A DNA stretch of 37,966 nt from Azospirillum sp. B506. GTDB taxonomy: Bacteria > Pseudomonadota > Alphaproteobacteria > Azospirillales > Azospirillaceae. The stretch is from the NCBI RefSeq assembly GCF_000333595.1, contig NZ_BADK01000729.1, forward strand, positions 1 through 37,966. Direction: 5' to 3'. The position numbers and the translations under genes are program-made. Shown piece after piece: positions 7,975 to 15,487 of the stretch. The stretch's first letter is position 1. Each line of letters starts with the position of its first letter. The notes beneath the pieces were generated by a model. That model saw nothing but the letters and a program-made list of their open reading frames with translations, was not told the origin of the DNA and did no database searches.

Positions 7975-8801
7975 CGTTCGTCCCGCGGGTTCATGGCGTC
8001 GCGCAGCCCGTCGCCGAGCAGGTTGAAGGCGATGGCGGTCAGCGCGATGGCCAGCGACGGCGCGATGAGGATCCAGGGCGCCTGATGGACGTACTGGCGC
8101 GCCTCCGCCACCATCAGGCCCCATTCGGAGGCCGGCGGCTGGGCGCCGAGGCCGAGGAAACTGAGGGTGGCGAACAGCATCACCGCGAAGGAAACGCGGA
8201 TCGTCGCCTCGATCACCACCGGGGCCATCACGTTGGGCAGCATCTCGCGGAAGATGATCCAGGAGGCGCTCTCGCCGCGCACCGTGGCCGACTTGACATA
8301 GTCCTGGCCGCGGACGGTGAGGGCCACTGCGCGGGTGACGCGGGCCATGCCGGGGGCGAAGGTGACGGCGATGGCGATCATCGCGTTGCCGGCGCCGTTG
8401 CCGAGCGTGCTGACCAGCAGCAGGGCGAGCAGCAGGCCGGGCACCGCCATCACCGCGTCGATGGTGCGCATGATCGCCTCGTCCCAGCGCCCGCCGAGAT
8501 AGGCGGACGCAGTGCCGACCACCGCGCCGGCGACGGTGCCGAGCAGGGTGGCGGCCAGCGCCATCGGCAGGGTGGAGCGGGCGCCGACCAGCAGGCGGCT
8601 CAGCACGTCGCGGCCGAACTGGTCGGCGCCGAACCAGTTCTGGGCGCCGAGCGGGCGGAAGCGGCCGAGGAAGTCCATCTTCTCCGGGTCGTGGGGCGCC
8701 AGCCAGGGGCCGAACAGGCAGGCGGCGGCCAGCACCGCCAGCAGGATCAGGCCGATGGCGCCTTGCGGCGTGCGCATCAGCCGGCGCAGCAGGTCAGTCA
8801 T
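7971..8801 (-). CDS. Peptide-type ABC transporter permease, DppC-like
   Basis: This 276-residue inner-membrane permease belongs to the DppC/OppC group. An N-terminal membrane helix (about 14-32) is followed by the FGADQFGRDVLSRLLVGAR motif typical of DppC proteins. The BPD transport domain comes next, with its ATPase-contact loop in the SATVRGESASWIIFREMLPN stretch. The gene overlaps the DppB-like gene by 8 bases and the ATPase gene by 4, so translation is probably coupled. Together with the DppB-like protein it forms the translocation channel. Confidence 0.92.
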   Translation of the reverse strand: MTDLLRRLMRTPQGAIGLILLAVLAAACLFGPWLAPHDPEKMDFLGRFRPLGAQNWFGADQFGRDVLSRLLVGARSTLPMALAATLLGTVAGAVVGTASAYLGGRWDEAIMRTIDAVMAVPGLLLALLLVSTLGNGAGNAMIAIAVTFAPGMARVTRAVALTVRGQDYVKSATVRGESASWIIFREMLPNVMAPVVIEATIRVSFAVMLFATLSFLGLGAQPPASEWGLMVAEARQYVHQAPWILIAPSLAIALTAIAFNLLGDGLRDAMNPRDER

Positions 8802-9741
8802 AGCGGATCCTCTTGTCGAGGACGGCGTAGGCGACGTCGGCCAGCGTGTTGGCGACGGCGTAGGTCGCCGACATGATGAGGGCGCCGGCCTGGATCGATG
8901 GCAGGTCGCGGGCGGTGACCGCCACCATCAGCTGCCGGCCGATGCCGGGAATGGCGAAGATCTCCTCGATGACGATGATGCCGCCCAGCAGATAGCCGAC
9001 ATCCAGCGCCACGATGGTGACCACCGGCAGCAGCGCGTTGCGCAGGGCGTGGCGGACCAGCACCGTGCGCTCCGGCAGCCCCTTCAGCCGGGCGGCGCGG
9101 ATATAGTCGCTGTGCAGCACGTCGAGCGTTTCCGACCGCACCATGCGGGCGACATGCGCCACCAGGATCAGCGAGGCGGTCAGCACCGGCAGGGCCAGAT
9201 GCCTGACCGCTCCGCCGAAATCCTCCAGCGGCGAGACATAGCCGGTGGCGGGCAGCCATTGCAGGGTATCGGCCAGCAGCATGGCGAGCAGCGTCGCGGT
9301 GACGAATTCCGGGAAGGAGACCCCGAGATAGGAGATCAGCCCGGTCGCCATGTCAGCCAGCTTGCCCTGGCGCACCGCCGCCACCATGCCCAGCGGCACG
9401 GCGATCACCAGCATGACCAGGATGGCGGCGACGGCCAGCAGAAGCGAGCGGCCGAGCGCCGTCAGCATCTCCGGCCCCACCGGCTGGCCGGTGCGCATCG
9501 ACAGGCCGAAATCGCCGGTCGCGGCATGGCCGACCCAGCGCAGATACTGCCACCAGATCGGGTCGCCGAGGCCGAGGCGTTCGCGGATAGCGTTCAGCGC
9601 CTCGGCGGTGGCGTTTTCGCCCAGCAGGGTGACGGCGGCGTCGGCCGGCAGGGCCTGGGTGATGCCGAAGACCAGCACCGACACGATGAAGACCGTGTAG
9701 AGGATCAGCGCCAGCCGCCGCAGGAGCCAGGATGCGCTCAC
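8794..9741 (-). CDS. Peptide-type ABC transporter permease, DppB-like
   Basis: This inner-membrane permease is about 315 residues long. It opens with the DppB-type LLRRLALILYTVFIVSVLVF helix and the LPADAAVTLLGE periplasmic segment, then shows the usual five further helices and the ATPase loop YIRAARLKGLPERTVLVRHA. I chose the GTG at 9741, 5 bases after the binding-protein stop, because the family N-terminus begins there. The longer in-frame reading upstream is arginine/serine-rich sequence antisense to nothing recognisable and lies inside the binding-protein gene. Non-ATG initiation together with tight spacing suggests translational coupling. Confidence 0.88.
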   Translation of the reverse strand: MSASWLLRRLALILYTVFIVSVLVFGITQALPADAAVTLLGENATAEALNAIRERLGLGDPIWWQYLRWVGHAATGDFGLSMRTGQPVGPEMLTALGRSLLLAVAAILVMLVIAVPLGMVAAVRQGKLADMATGLISYLGVSFPEFVTATLLAMLLADTLQWLPATGYVSPLEDFGGAVRHLALPVLTASLILVAHVARMVRSETLDVLHSDYIRAARLKGLPERTVLVRHALRNALLPVVTIVALDVGYLLGGIIVIEEIFAIPGIGRQLMVAVTARDLPSIQAGALIMSATYAVANTLADVAYAVLDKRIRYD

Positions 9742-9745
9742 GGTC

Positions 9746-11317
9746 TCAACCCCGCTTGGGCGCGGCCGCCGCGAGCGAGACGAAGTCGAGACGGAATACC
9801 GAGCCGCGCGGGTGCAGGTCGTAGCCCTCGACATAGTCGCGCCGCGCCGCCAGCAGGTCGAAGAAGACCGGGATGACCGACGGCACCTCGTCATGCATCA
9901 GTTGCTGGGCCTTGGCGTAGAGGGTGGCGCGCTCGGTCTCGTCGGTCTTGGCCCGCGCCTCGGCGACCAGGGCGTCGAAGTCCTTGTTGTTCCAGCGCGT
10001 CTCGTTCCAGGCGGCGTCGGAGGTGTAGAGCAGCGAGAAGACCGCGTCGGCGGTCGCCTGCATGTTGTAGAAGCCGACGTAGAAATTGCCCTTCTTCCAC
10101 ACCTGGTCCAGGTAGGTGGCGTGCGGCATGGTCTGCACCTGGATGCGGAAGCCGGCGGGCTTGGCCATCTCGCGGATGGCGACCGCCAGCTCGGTGCGGG
10201 TGCCCGGCTTGTCCGACGCGATCATGGTCAGGTCGACGCCGTTGGGATAGCCGGCCTCGGCCAGCAGTTTCTTCGCCTGGGCGAGGTCGGCCTTGCGCAG
10301 CGGCTGCTCGCGGTAGAAGCGGTAGGCCGGGCTGATCGGCGTGTCGTTGCCGGGGGTGCCGTAGCCGCCGGCGACGAAACCCACCATCGCCTCGCGGTCG
10401 ATGGCGAGCGCCAGCGCCTTGCGGACGCGCGGGTCGGAGAAGGGCTTCTGGTCGCAGCCCATGTTGACGTTCAGGAACTGGCCCGACGGCAGCCGCAGCG
10501 CCTTGACACCGGAGGCCTTCTCCAGCCGCTGGTACTCGCCGGGGGCGGTGCCCAGCATCAGGTCGATGTCGCCGGAGATCAGCGCCGAAGCCTCGGCGGT
10601 GCGGTCGGGATAGACCAGCACCTCGACCCGGTCGAGATAGGGGCGCGCCGGGTCGTAATAGGCCGGGTTGCGTTCCACCACGATCTTGCGGTCGGGTTCG
10701 AAGGAGACCAGCTTGAACGGGCCGGTGCCGACCGCGCTGCGCGACAGGCTGTCGAGGTCGGTCTCGATCACCTTGGCCGGGACGATGCGGGCGTTGGTAT
10801 AGGCCAGCGCCACCGGCAGGTCGGCATAGGGCGAGGTCAGGCGGAACAGCACGGTCCGCTCGTCCTTGGCCGTGACCTCCTTGATCGGGCCGACATTGGT
10901 GCGGCCCGGCGAGGCGGTCTTGGGATCGAGGATGGCGGTGAAGGTGGCGACCACGTCGGCCGCCGTGCAGGGCGAGCCGTCATGGAAGGTCAGGCCCGGC
11001 CGCAGGACGAAGGTCCATTCGGTGAGCGTCTGGTCGGGCGACCAGGATTCGGCGAGGTCCGGCTCCACCTTCATGCCGGCGGCGAGCCGCGTCAGGCCGG
11101 AATAGAGCAGCTCGGCCACCAGATATTCCGGGTTCACACGGGTGCGCAGCGGGTGGATGACGCTGGCGGCCTGATCGACCGAGATGCGCAGCACGCCGCC
11201 GCGGCGCGCGGCCGACTGGGCGAAGGCCGGCGCAGCACCCGACAGGCTGAAGGCGGGAAGCGCACCGAGGCCGGCGGCGGTCCCGGCGAGGAAAAGGCGG
11301 CGGGTCACGGAACTCAT
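9746..11317 (-). CDS. Peptide/opine-type ABC substrate-binding protein (SBP family 5), Tat-like signal
   Basis: This 523-residue periplasmic binding protein has the DppA/OppA fold. The N-terminus carries twin arginines (TRRLFLAG, residues 5-12) followed by a hydrophobic segment and an AFA|Q cleavage site near residue 33, so export by the Tat pathway is likely. The body shows family-5 landmarks: LAESWSPDQTLTEWTFVLRPGLTFHDGSP-type sequence around 85-115, VGTGPFKLV, and PFSDPRVRKALALAIDRE. It gives the transporter its specificity; the substrate is not readable from sequence. The ATG at 11317 overlaps the M20 stop by 4 bases. An in-frame extension upstream to 11638 lies inside that M20 gene and is rejected. 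Confidence 0.9.
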   Translation of the reverse strand: MSSVTRRLFLAGTAAGLGALPAFSLSGAAPAFAQSAARRGGVLRISVDQAASVIHPLRTRVNPEYLVAELLYSGLTRLAAGMKVEPDLAESWSPDQTLTEWTFVLRPGLTFHDGSPCTAADVVATFTAILDPKTASPGRTNVGPIKEVTAKDERTVLFRLTSPYADLPVALAYTNARIVPAKVIETDLDSLSRSAVGTGPFKLVSFEPDRKIVVERNPAYYDPARPYLDRVEVLVYPDRTAEASALISGDIDLMLGTAPGEYQRLEKASGVKALRLPSGQFLNVNMGCDQKPFSDPRVRKALALAIDREAMVGFVAGGYGTPGNDTPISPAYRFYREQPLRKADLAQAKKLLAEAGYPNGVDLTMIASDKPGTRTELAVAIREMAKPAGFRIQVQTMPHATYLDQVWKKGNFYVGFYNMQATADAVFSLLYTSDAAWNETRWNNKDFDALVAEARAKTDETERATLYAKAQQLMHDEVPSVIPVFFDLLAARRDYVEGYDLHPRGSVFRLDFVSLAAAAPKRG

Positions 11318-12681
11318 CGGTCGGACTCCTTCTGCGGGCCGCGGCCAGGGGTCGGCACGGCGTTCGGATCGGTCTTTTCGGGGATCAGGTCGGGGGCGAA
11401 GCCGGCGGCCAGATAGGCCAGCACGCTCTGCGCCAAGGCCACGATGTCGGCGACGGTGGTGTGTTCGTCGGGGGAATGGACGTTGCTCTCGGGCCGGCCC
11501 AGGCCGGTCAGCAGCACCTCCTGCATGCCGGTGCGCTGGACCCAGCCGAAGTCGGAGCAGCTGGCCGCCCCCCAGGCGCGGAACGCGTCCGGGCGGTAGC
11601 CGAAGCCGGCCGACAGCGCCGCCTGCCAGCGCGGCCAATGCGGCCCGGTCGGATCGCCGGTCGGGGCGAGGTGGCCGACCAGCTGGATGTCCACCGCGAT
11701 GTCGGGGCTTCCGGCCATCGCGCGGGCGACGGCCGTCTCGATCTCCGCCCGCGCCTCCTCATAATTCTCTTCCGGCGTATAGCGGCGGCAGACCAGGATC
11801 TCGAACAGCGAGGGGACCTGCCCGCCGCAGATGCCGCCATGGGCGGCAGCGATGTCGAGCCGGGCGGCCAGCGGTCCGGAGGCGGTCGGTGGCGGCGGCA
11901 GGGCCGAGGTCCGTTGCGCCACCACCGGCTTGAGGTCGGTCAGGGCCTGGAGCAGCGGCAGCGCCGCCTCGATGGCGTTGACGCCGGAGCCGGATTTGTT
12001 GCCCTCGCCGGCATGGACGGTGTGGCCATGCAGCCGGATCTGCAGGTTGAACAGGCCGAAGCAGCCCGCCCAGACGCGTGGCGCGGCACTGCCGTTGAAG
12101 TTCAGGACATGCCCCTTCAGCAGCCCCTGTTTGGCGAGATACCGCACGCCGGGATAAAGCCCGCCCTCCTCGTCGGTGCAGAACAGCAGCATCGGGTCGT
12201 AGGCGAGCGGCAGGCCGCAGGCCTCGGCGGCGCGCAACGCCAGAAGCACGGCGGCGATGGTGCCCTTCATGTCGGCGGCGCCCAGCCCATAGAGCCTGTC
12301 GCCTTGGCGGGTCAGCCGGAGCGGGTCCTTGTCCCAGCCGGGAGCGGCGGGCACGGTGTCGACATGGAAATACAGCCCGAGAACGGGCTTGCCCGTCTCC
12401 CGCTCGCCGATGAGATTGGTGCGCCGGCCGGACGCCGGTCCGCCCGGCACCCGCCACAGGGCGTCCGGAACGACGACCCGGCTGGACCGGAAGCCCAGCG
12501 GGGCGATCAGCTCATCCATCAGGTTGGCGAAGGCGTCGTAGCCGGCACCGGGAGGAAAGGACGTGTCGACAGCGATCATGCGCCCAAGATCGGTCACTGC
12601 GGGTTCGGCCGACCGCGCGATCCAGTCCATCGCCGCATCGAGCAAACCGTCTCCGGTGGGCTGGCCTCGCCGATTGTCCAT
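11314..12681 (-). CDS. M20-family amidohydrolase/peptidase (ArgE/DapE-like), first gene of the operon
   Basis: This 455-residue M20 protein has mostly canonical catalytic residues: His106-x-Asp108 (FHVDTVP), Asp137 (GAADMKG), Glu171-Glu172 (CTDEEGG) and His402 (NVHSPDE). The glutamate usually found in an EPT motif is not obvious; the matching place reads FNGSA (about 196-200). A dimerisation domain with the HGHTVHAG segment lies in the middle. It is the promoter-proximal gene of the seven-gene import operon and is divergent from the GntR regulator, so it is probably the main hydrolase for the imported compound. No signal peptide is visible, so it acts in the cytoplasm. About 25 C-terminal residues extend past the fold and are rich in Pro and charged residues. 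Confidence 0.87.
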   Translation of the reverse strand: MDNRRGQPTGDGLLDAAMDWIARSAEPAVTDLGRMIAVDTSFPPGAGYDAFANLMDELIAPLGFRSSRVVVPDALWRVPGGPASGRRTNLIGERETGKPVLGLYFHVDTVPAAPGWDKDPLRLTRQGDRLYGLGAADMKGTIAAVLLALRAAEACGLPLAYDPMLLFCTDEEGGLYPGVRYLAKQGLLKGHVLNFNGSAAPRVWAGCFGLFNLQIRLHGHTVHAGEGNKSGSGVNAIEAALPLLQALTDLKPVVAQRTSALPPPPTASGPLAARLDIAAAHGGICGGQVPSLFEILVCRRYTPEENYEEARAEIETAVARAMAGSPDIAVDIQLVGHLAPTGDPTGPHWPRWQAALSAGFGYRPDAFRAWGAASCSDFGWVQRTGMQEVLLTGLGRPESNVHSPDEHTTVADIVALAQSVLAYLAAGFAPDLIPEKTDPNAVPTPGRGPQKESDR

Positions 12682-12785
12682 GACACGCTCGCCGTTTTCT
12701 ATATTCTATAAAGAAATGTGACTGGCGCACAAATCTTTGTCAATCATCAAGATTCGGGCAATTTCTGGCTATTTTTGAGGCATCT
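12682..12785. promoter_or_regulatory. Divergent promoter region with two inverted repeats, likely GntR operator
   Basis: This 104-bp AT-rich stretch separates the operon from its GntR-type regulator. Two short inverted repeats share an 11-base spacer: TTTCT-N11-AGAAA at 12696-12716 and AATCTT-N11-AAGATT at 12732-12754. A TTGACA on the - strand (12743-12738) lies inside the second repeat and could be a -35 element; I found no convincing -10. The positions fit control of both directions by the adjacent regulator, but operator function is inference. Confidence 0.4.
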
Positions 12786-13535
12786 GTGAGCAAAAAGACG
12801 GCGAACATGGCGGGTGACCTGCCGATTCCGCTCTATGAACACGTCAAGCGCCGCATGGCGGAAGCCATTCTGCTGGGCGACTGGCCACCCGGCATGGTGC
12901 TGCCGGGCGAGGTCGCGCTGGCCGCCGACTACGGAGTCGCGGTGGGAACGATGCGCCGTGCGTTGGCCGACCTGACCGCGGACGGCATGCTGATGCGCAG
13001 GCGCAAGACCGGGACGGTGGTCACCGGGCGCACGCCACAGCATAGCCTGCGCTTCTTCTTCCAGTATTACAGGCTGCATGGCGGAGACGGTCGGCTGCTC
13101 ACCTCGGAAGCCGTCGTCACCGAGATCGCGCGCAGCCCCGCCACCGCTGAGGAGGCCGCATTGCTGGGCGAAGAACCTGGCGAGCCGCTGATCCGGATCT
13201 TGCGGCTGCGCCGGGTGGAGGGGCGTGCGGTGATGCGGTCCAGGATTGCCATGGTTGCGCGCCGGGTGCCCGATTTTCCGACGGACCCCTCACAGGTGCC
13301 GCAGCGGCTCTACATCCATCTGCTCGACGTCCACGGCATCCGCATTTCCGCCGTCCGGGAACGGGTGTCGGCCGCGCTCGCCACCGCCGAGGATCGGACG
13401 GACCTCGGTCTTCCCGACCCGACGCCACTTCTCGTCATCGATGAGGAGGCATTCGACCAGACCGGGACGCTGACCATCATCAGCCATCACCGCACGGTGA
13501 CGGACGACCAGCGCTATGTGAACGAAGTGCGGTGA
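12786..13535 (+). CDS. GntR-family transcriptional regulator, HutC/UTRA subfamily
   Basis: This 249-residue regulator has an N-terminal winged helix (about 15-80; PLYEHVKRRMAEAILLGDW, then LPGEVALAADYGV and GTMRRALADL) and a C-terminal UTRA effector domain (about 95-240). HutC-type proteins usually repress a neighbouring catabolic or transport operon until an inducer related to the substrate binds. It is divergent from the M20/Dpp operon, its likely target. The start is a GTG at 12786; an ATG at 12807 would shorten it by 7 residues and is possible, since no strong ribosome site precedes either. Confidence 0.88.
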   Translation: MSKKTANMAGDLPIPLYEHVKRRMAEAILLGDWPPGMVLPGEVALAADYGVAVGTMRRALADLTADGMLMRRRKTGTVVTGRTPQHSLRFFFQYYRLHGGDGRLLTSEAVVTEIARSPATAEEAALLGEEPGEPLIRILRLRRVEGRAVMRSRIAMVARRVPDFPTDPSQVPQRLYIHLLDVHGIRISAVRERVSAALATAEDRTDLGLPDPTPLLVIDEEAFDQTGTLTIISHHRTVTDDQRYVNEVR

Positions 13536-13553
13536 CGGGCGAACGATCGTCCG

Positions 13554-13586
13554 GCGCTGGCGCAACAAGGCTGTCGCCAGGGCGCG
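13554..13586 (+). terminator. Hairpin after the GntR gene
   Basis: CTGGCG (13557-13562) pairs with CGCCAG (13575-13580), and the flanking GCGC/GCGC can extend the stem past a bulged G. It begins about 20 bases after the stop. It has no T-run, so it is only a candidate terminator. Confidence 0.3.
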
Positions 13587-13926
13587 AAACGCTCGGGAAC
13601 TGCAAAGGGCCTGCCCGGCCCGGCACCGCAGCTGTGCTGCCGCCAGCCTTCTCCGCCTCACGGACTCATAACATTAGCGGATGAATGACGGCGGGAATTC
13701 GATTTGACGGTTATGTGACTGCACCATCACCCTTGCCCTTAATCCGGACAGCGGCCAAGCGGAAAACGTCCTGCAAAGGGGACGGCCGACGTGGCGGTGG
13801 ACGGCAAGAAAAGCGGTGGTCCGGCGTCATTCGACGACCGGAGAGCCGAGGATCTGGCTCGAACGAACCGCAGTCCGTGAACAGGGACCCTGCCGACAGG
13901 GATCAAGGCTCTAGAGGAGAATGACG
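13587..13926 (+). other. Non-coding leader before the PotD-like gene
   Basis: I see no convincing gene in this interval. It contains TTGACG at 13704-13709 in a moderately AT-rich patch, a possible -35 without a clear -10, and several short hairpins. AGGAG at 13915-13919 serves the next gene. I recognise no riboswitch. Confidence 0.4.
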
Positions 13927-14976
13927 ATGCGCTCGGTGATGTGCGGGTTGATGGCGACGGCGGCCCTGTGGTGCGGCATGGCCGCGGTCCAGACGGCCCA
14001 GGCTCAGGAAAAGACGCTTTATGTCGCCGCCTATGGCGGGTCGTTCGAGCAGACCATGCGCAAGGACGTCATCCCGGCCTTTGAGAAGGCGAACGGGGTG
14101 AAGGTCGAGTATGTCGCCGGCAATTCCACCGACAACCTCGCCAAGCTGCAGGCCCAGAAGGGCAACCAGCAGATCGACGTCGTCATCCTCGACGACGGCC
14201 CGATGTACCAGGCGGTGGCGCTGAACTTCTGCGCCGACCTGGAGAAGGCGCCGGTCTACGACCAGCTCTACGATCTGGCGAAGATGCCGTCGGGCAAGGC
14301 GATCAACTTCGGCGCGGTCGGCACCGGCATCCTCTACAACAAGGCCTGGTTCGACGAGAACAAGATCCCGGCCCCGACCTCGTGGACGGACATCGAGGAT
14401 CCGCGCTTCAAGAAGAAGCTGGCGATCCCGCCGATCAACAACAGCTACGGCCTGCACGCGCTGGTGATGATGGCCCGGCTGAACGGTGGCGGCGAGACCA
14501 ACATCGAGCCGGGCTTCAAGGAGTTCAAGGACAAGATCAACCCGAACGTGCTCGCCTACGAGCCGTCGCCGGGCAAGATGACCGAGCTGTTCCAGAGCAA
14601 CCAGGCCGTCATCGCCGTCTGGGGATCGGGCCGGGCCAAGGCGCTGGCCGACACCGGCTTCCCCGCCACCTTCGTCTATCCCAAGGAGGGCGGCGTCGTG
14701 CTGGGCTCCGCCGCCTGTCAGGTCGCCGGCAGCAAGAATGCGCCGGAGGCGCAGAAGTTCATCCAGCATTTGCTGGGCGTCGAGGCGCAGACCGCGCTGG
14801 CCGTCAGCGCCGGCTTCGGCCCGGTGAACAGGACGGTGGAGCTGCCCGCCGAGAAGCAGGCCGGCATCCCCTACGGTCCGGAGCAGGTCGGCAAGCTGCT
14901 GGTGGTGGATTGGAACACCATCAACAAGAACCGCGAAGTCTGGAACAAGCGCTGGACCCGCGAGATCGAGCGCTGA
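13927..14976 (+). CDS. Orphan PotD-like periplasmic substrate-binding protein
   Basis: This is a 349-residue extracellular solute-binding protein of the spermidine/putrescine (PotD) type. A signal peptide of about 26 residues ends in AQA|Q. The mature protein opens with TLYVAAYGGSFEQTMRKDVI, then shows GNSTDNLAKLQAQ and the GAVGTGILYNKAWFDENKI core typical of this family. The ATG at 13927 is preferred because AGGAG at 13915-13919 is 7 bases away; the ATG at 13921 would be only 1-2 bases from it. No permease or ATPase of this type is nearby, so it is an orphan receptor whose transporter is elsewhere, or it may feed a sensor. A chemoreceptor gene follows on the same strand, but an interaction is speculative. 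Confidence 0.85.
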   Translation: MRSVMCGLMATAALWCGMAAVQTAQAQEKTLYVAAYGGSFEQTMRKDVIPAFEKANGVKVEYVAGNSTDNLAKLQAQKGNQQIDVVILDDGPMYQAVALNFCADLEKAPVYDQLYDLAKMPSGKAINFGAVGTGILYNKAWFDENKIPAPTSWTDIEDPRFKKKLAIPPINNSYGLHALVMMARLNGGGETNIEPGFKEFKDKINPNVLAYEPSPGKMTELFQSNQAVIAVWGSGRAKALADTGFPATFVYPKEGGVVLGSAACQVAGSKNAPEAQKFIQHLLGVEAQTALAVSAGFGPVNRTVELPAEKQAGIPYGPEQVGKLLVVDWNTINKNREVWNKRWTREIER

Positions 14977-14984
14977 GGATGCAA

Positions 14985-15073
14985 ACGCCCTCTCCCGCCT
15001 CTCGCACAAACGAAGTTTGTGCTGACGGCGTCAGGCGGATCGAGGATCCGCTGAGATCCCCGGGAGAGGGCGT
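14985..15073. repeat. 89-bp nested stem-loop element (REP/MITE-like)
   Basis: Outer arms at 14985-14997 and 15061-15073 form a perfect 13-bp stem (ACGCCCTCTCCCG and its complement). Inside lie two hairpins: GCACAAAC-GAA-GTTTGTGC at 15004-15022 (8 bp) and GCGGATC-GAG-GATCCGC at 15035-15051 (7 bp, extendable by TCA/TGA past a bulged G). Between them is the palindrome TGACG-G-CGTCA. The whole would fold as a multi-way junction. It starts 9 bases after the PotD-like stop. The design resembles interspersed palindromic repeats; I saw no second copy in this window. Confidence 0.6.
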
Positions 15074-15198
15074 CTGTCTGTCATGGGACGGCGGTCGGCC
15101 GCGTCCCGCCGCCGGTAACGGACCGGTGGGCCGGAACCGTCTTCCGGACAGACATCCCGGTCTCGCCGCACAAAACCAACGCCGCCATCCGGATGCCC

Positions 15199-15215
15199 CC
15201 CGGCCTTTGGCCGGG
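15199..15215. other. Short perfect hairpin
   Basis: CCCGGCC-TTT-GGCCGGG forms a 7-bp stem with a 3-base loop. No T-run follows. The interval from 15074 to about 15260 has no gene that I can recognise. Confidence 0.35.
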
Positions 15216-15259
15216 TCTGCCAGCCAGTCGGCAGCGGGGGCGATGAACGCCTCCCATCT

Positions 15260-15487
15260 CCACAATAAATCGCCCGATACCTCCAAGACCATTAACACAA
15301 ACTCACCAATTTAACGAAAATTATAACTGCACGCCCTTAGTAATTTATCAACATATTGAATGTAAACGTTGCAAATAACCTTGAGACGATACTCACAACC
15401 AAGGCTTCGCTTCGATTTTTTATTTTCGAGCTATCCTCAGAACATCAGAAATATGACATTCTCGCAAACAGGGACGAGGAAAGTGCG
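15260..15487 (+). promoter_or_regulatory. AT-rich leader of the chemoreceptor gene
   Basis: The composition changes sharply to AT-rich here, unlike the surrounding sequence, and the stretch directly precedes the chemoreceptor. It probably holds the promoter. I could not identify a convincing sigma-70 or sigma-28 element. GAGGAA at 15476-15481 is the ribosome site for the ATG at 15488. Confidence 0.4.

Noticed and set aside
9812-11416. Very long + strand open frame (over 500 codons) opposite the substrate-binding protein gene
   Set aside because: It is antisense to a gene with clear family motifs and its translation is Gly/Arg/Asp/His-rich without any domain. Long antisense frames are a by-product of GC-rich third positions.
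13715-13740. Possible sigma-54 promoter upstream of the PotD-like gene
   Set aside because: A TTGCC-like -12 part can be seen, but the GG of the -24 element is missing at the needed distance.
13587-13926. Riboswitch in the leader of the PotD-like gene
   Set aside because: Several small hairpins occur, but I could not match a known riboswitch core such as the glycine, TPP or cobalamin consensus.
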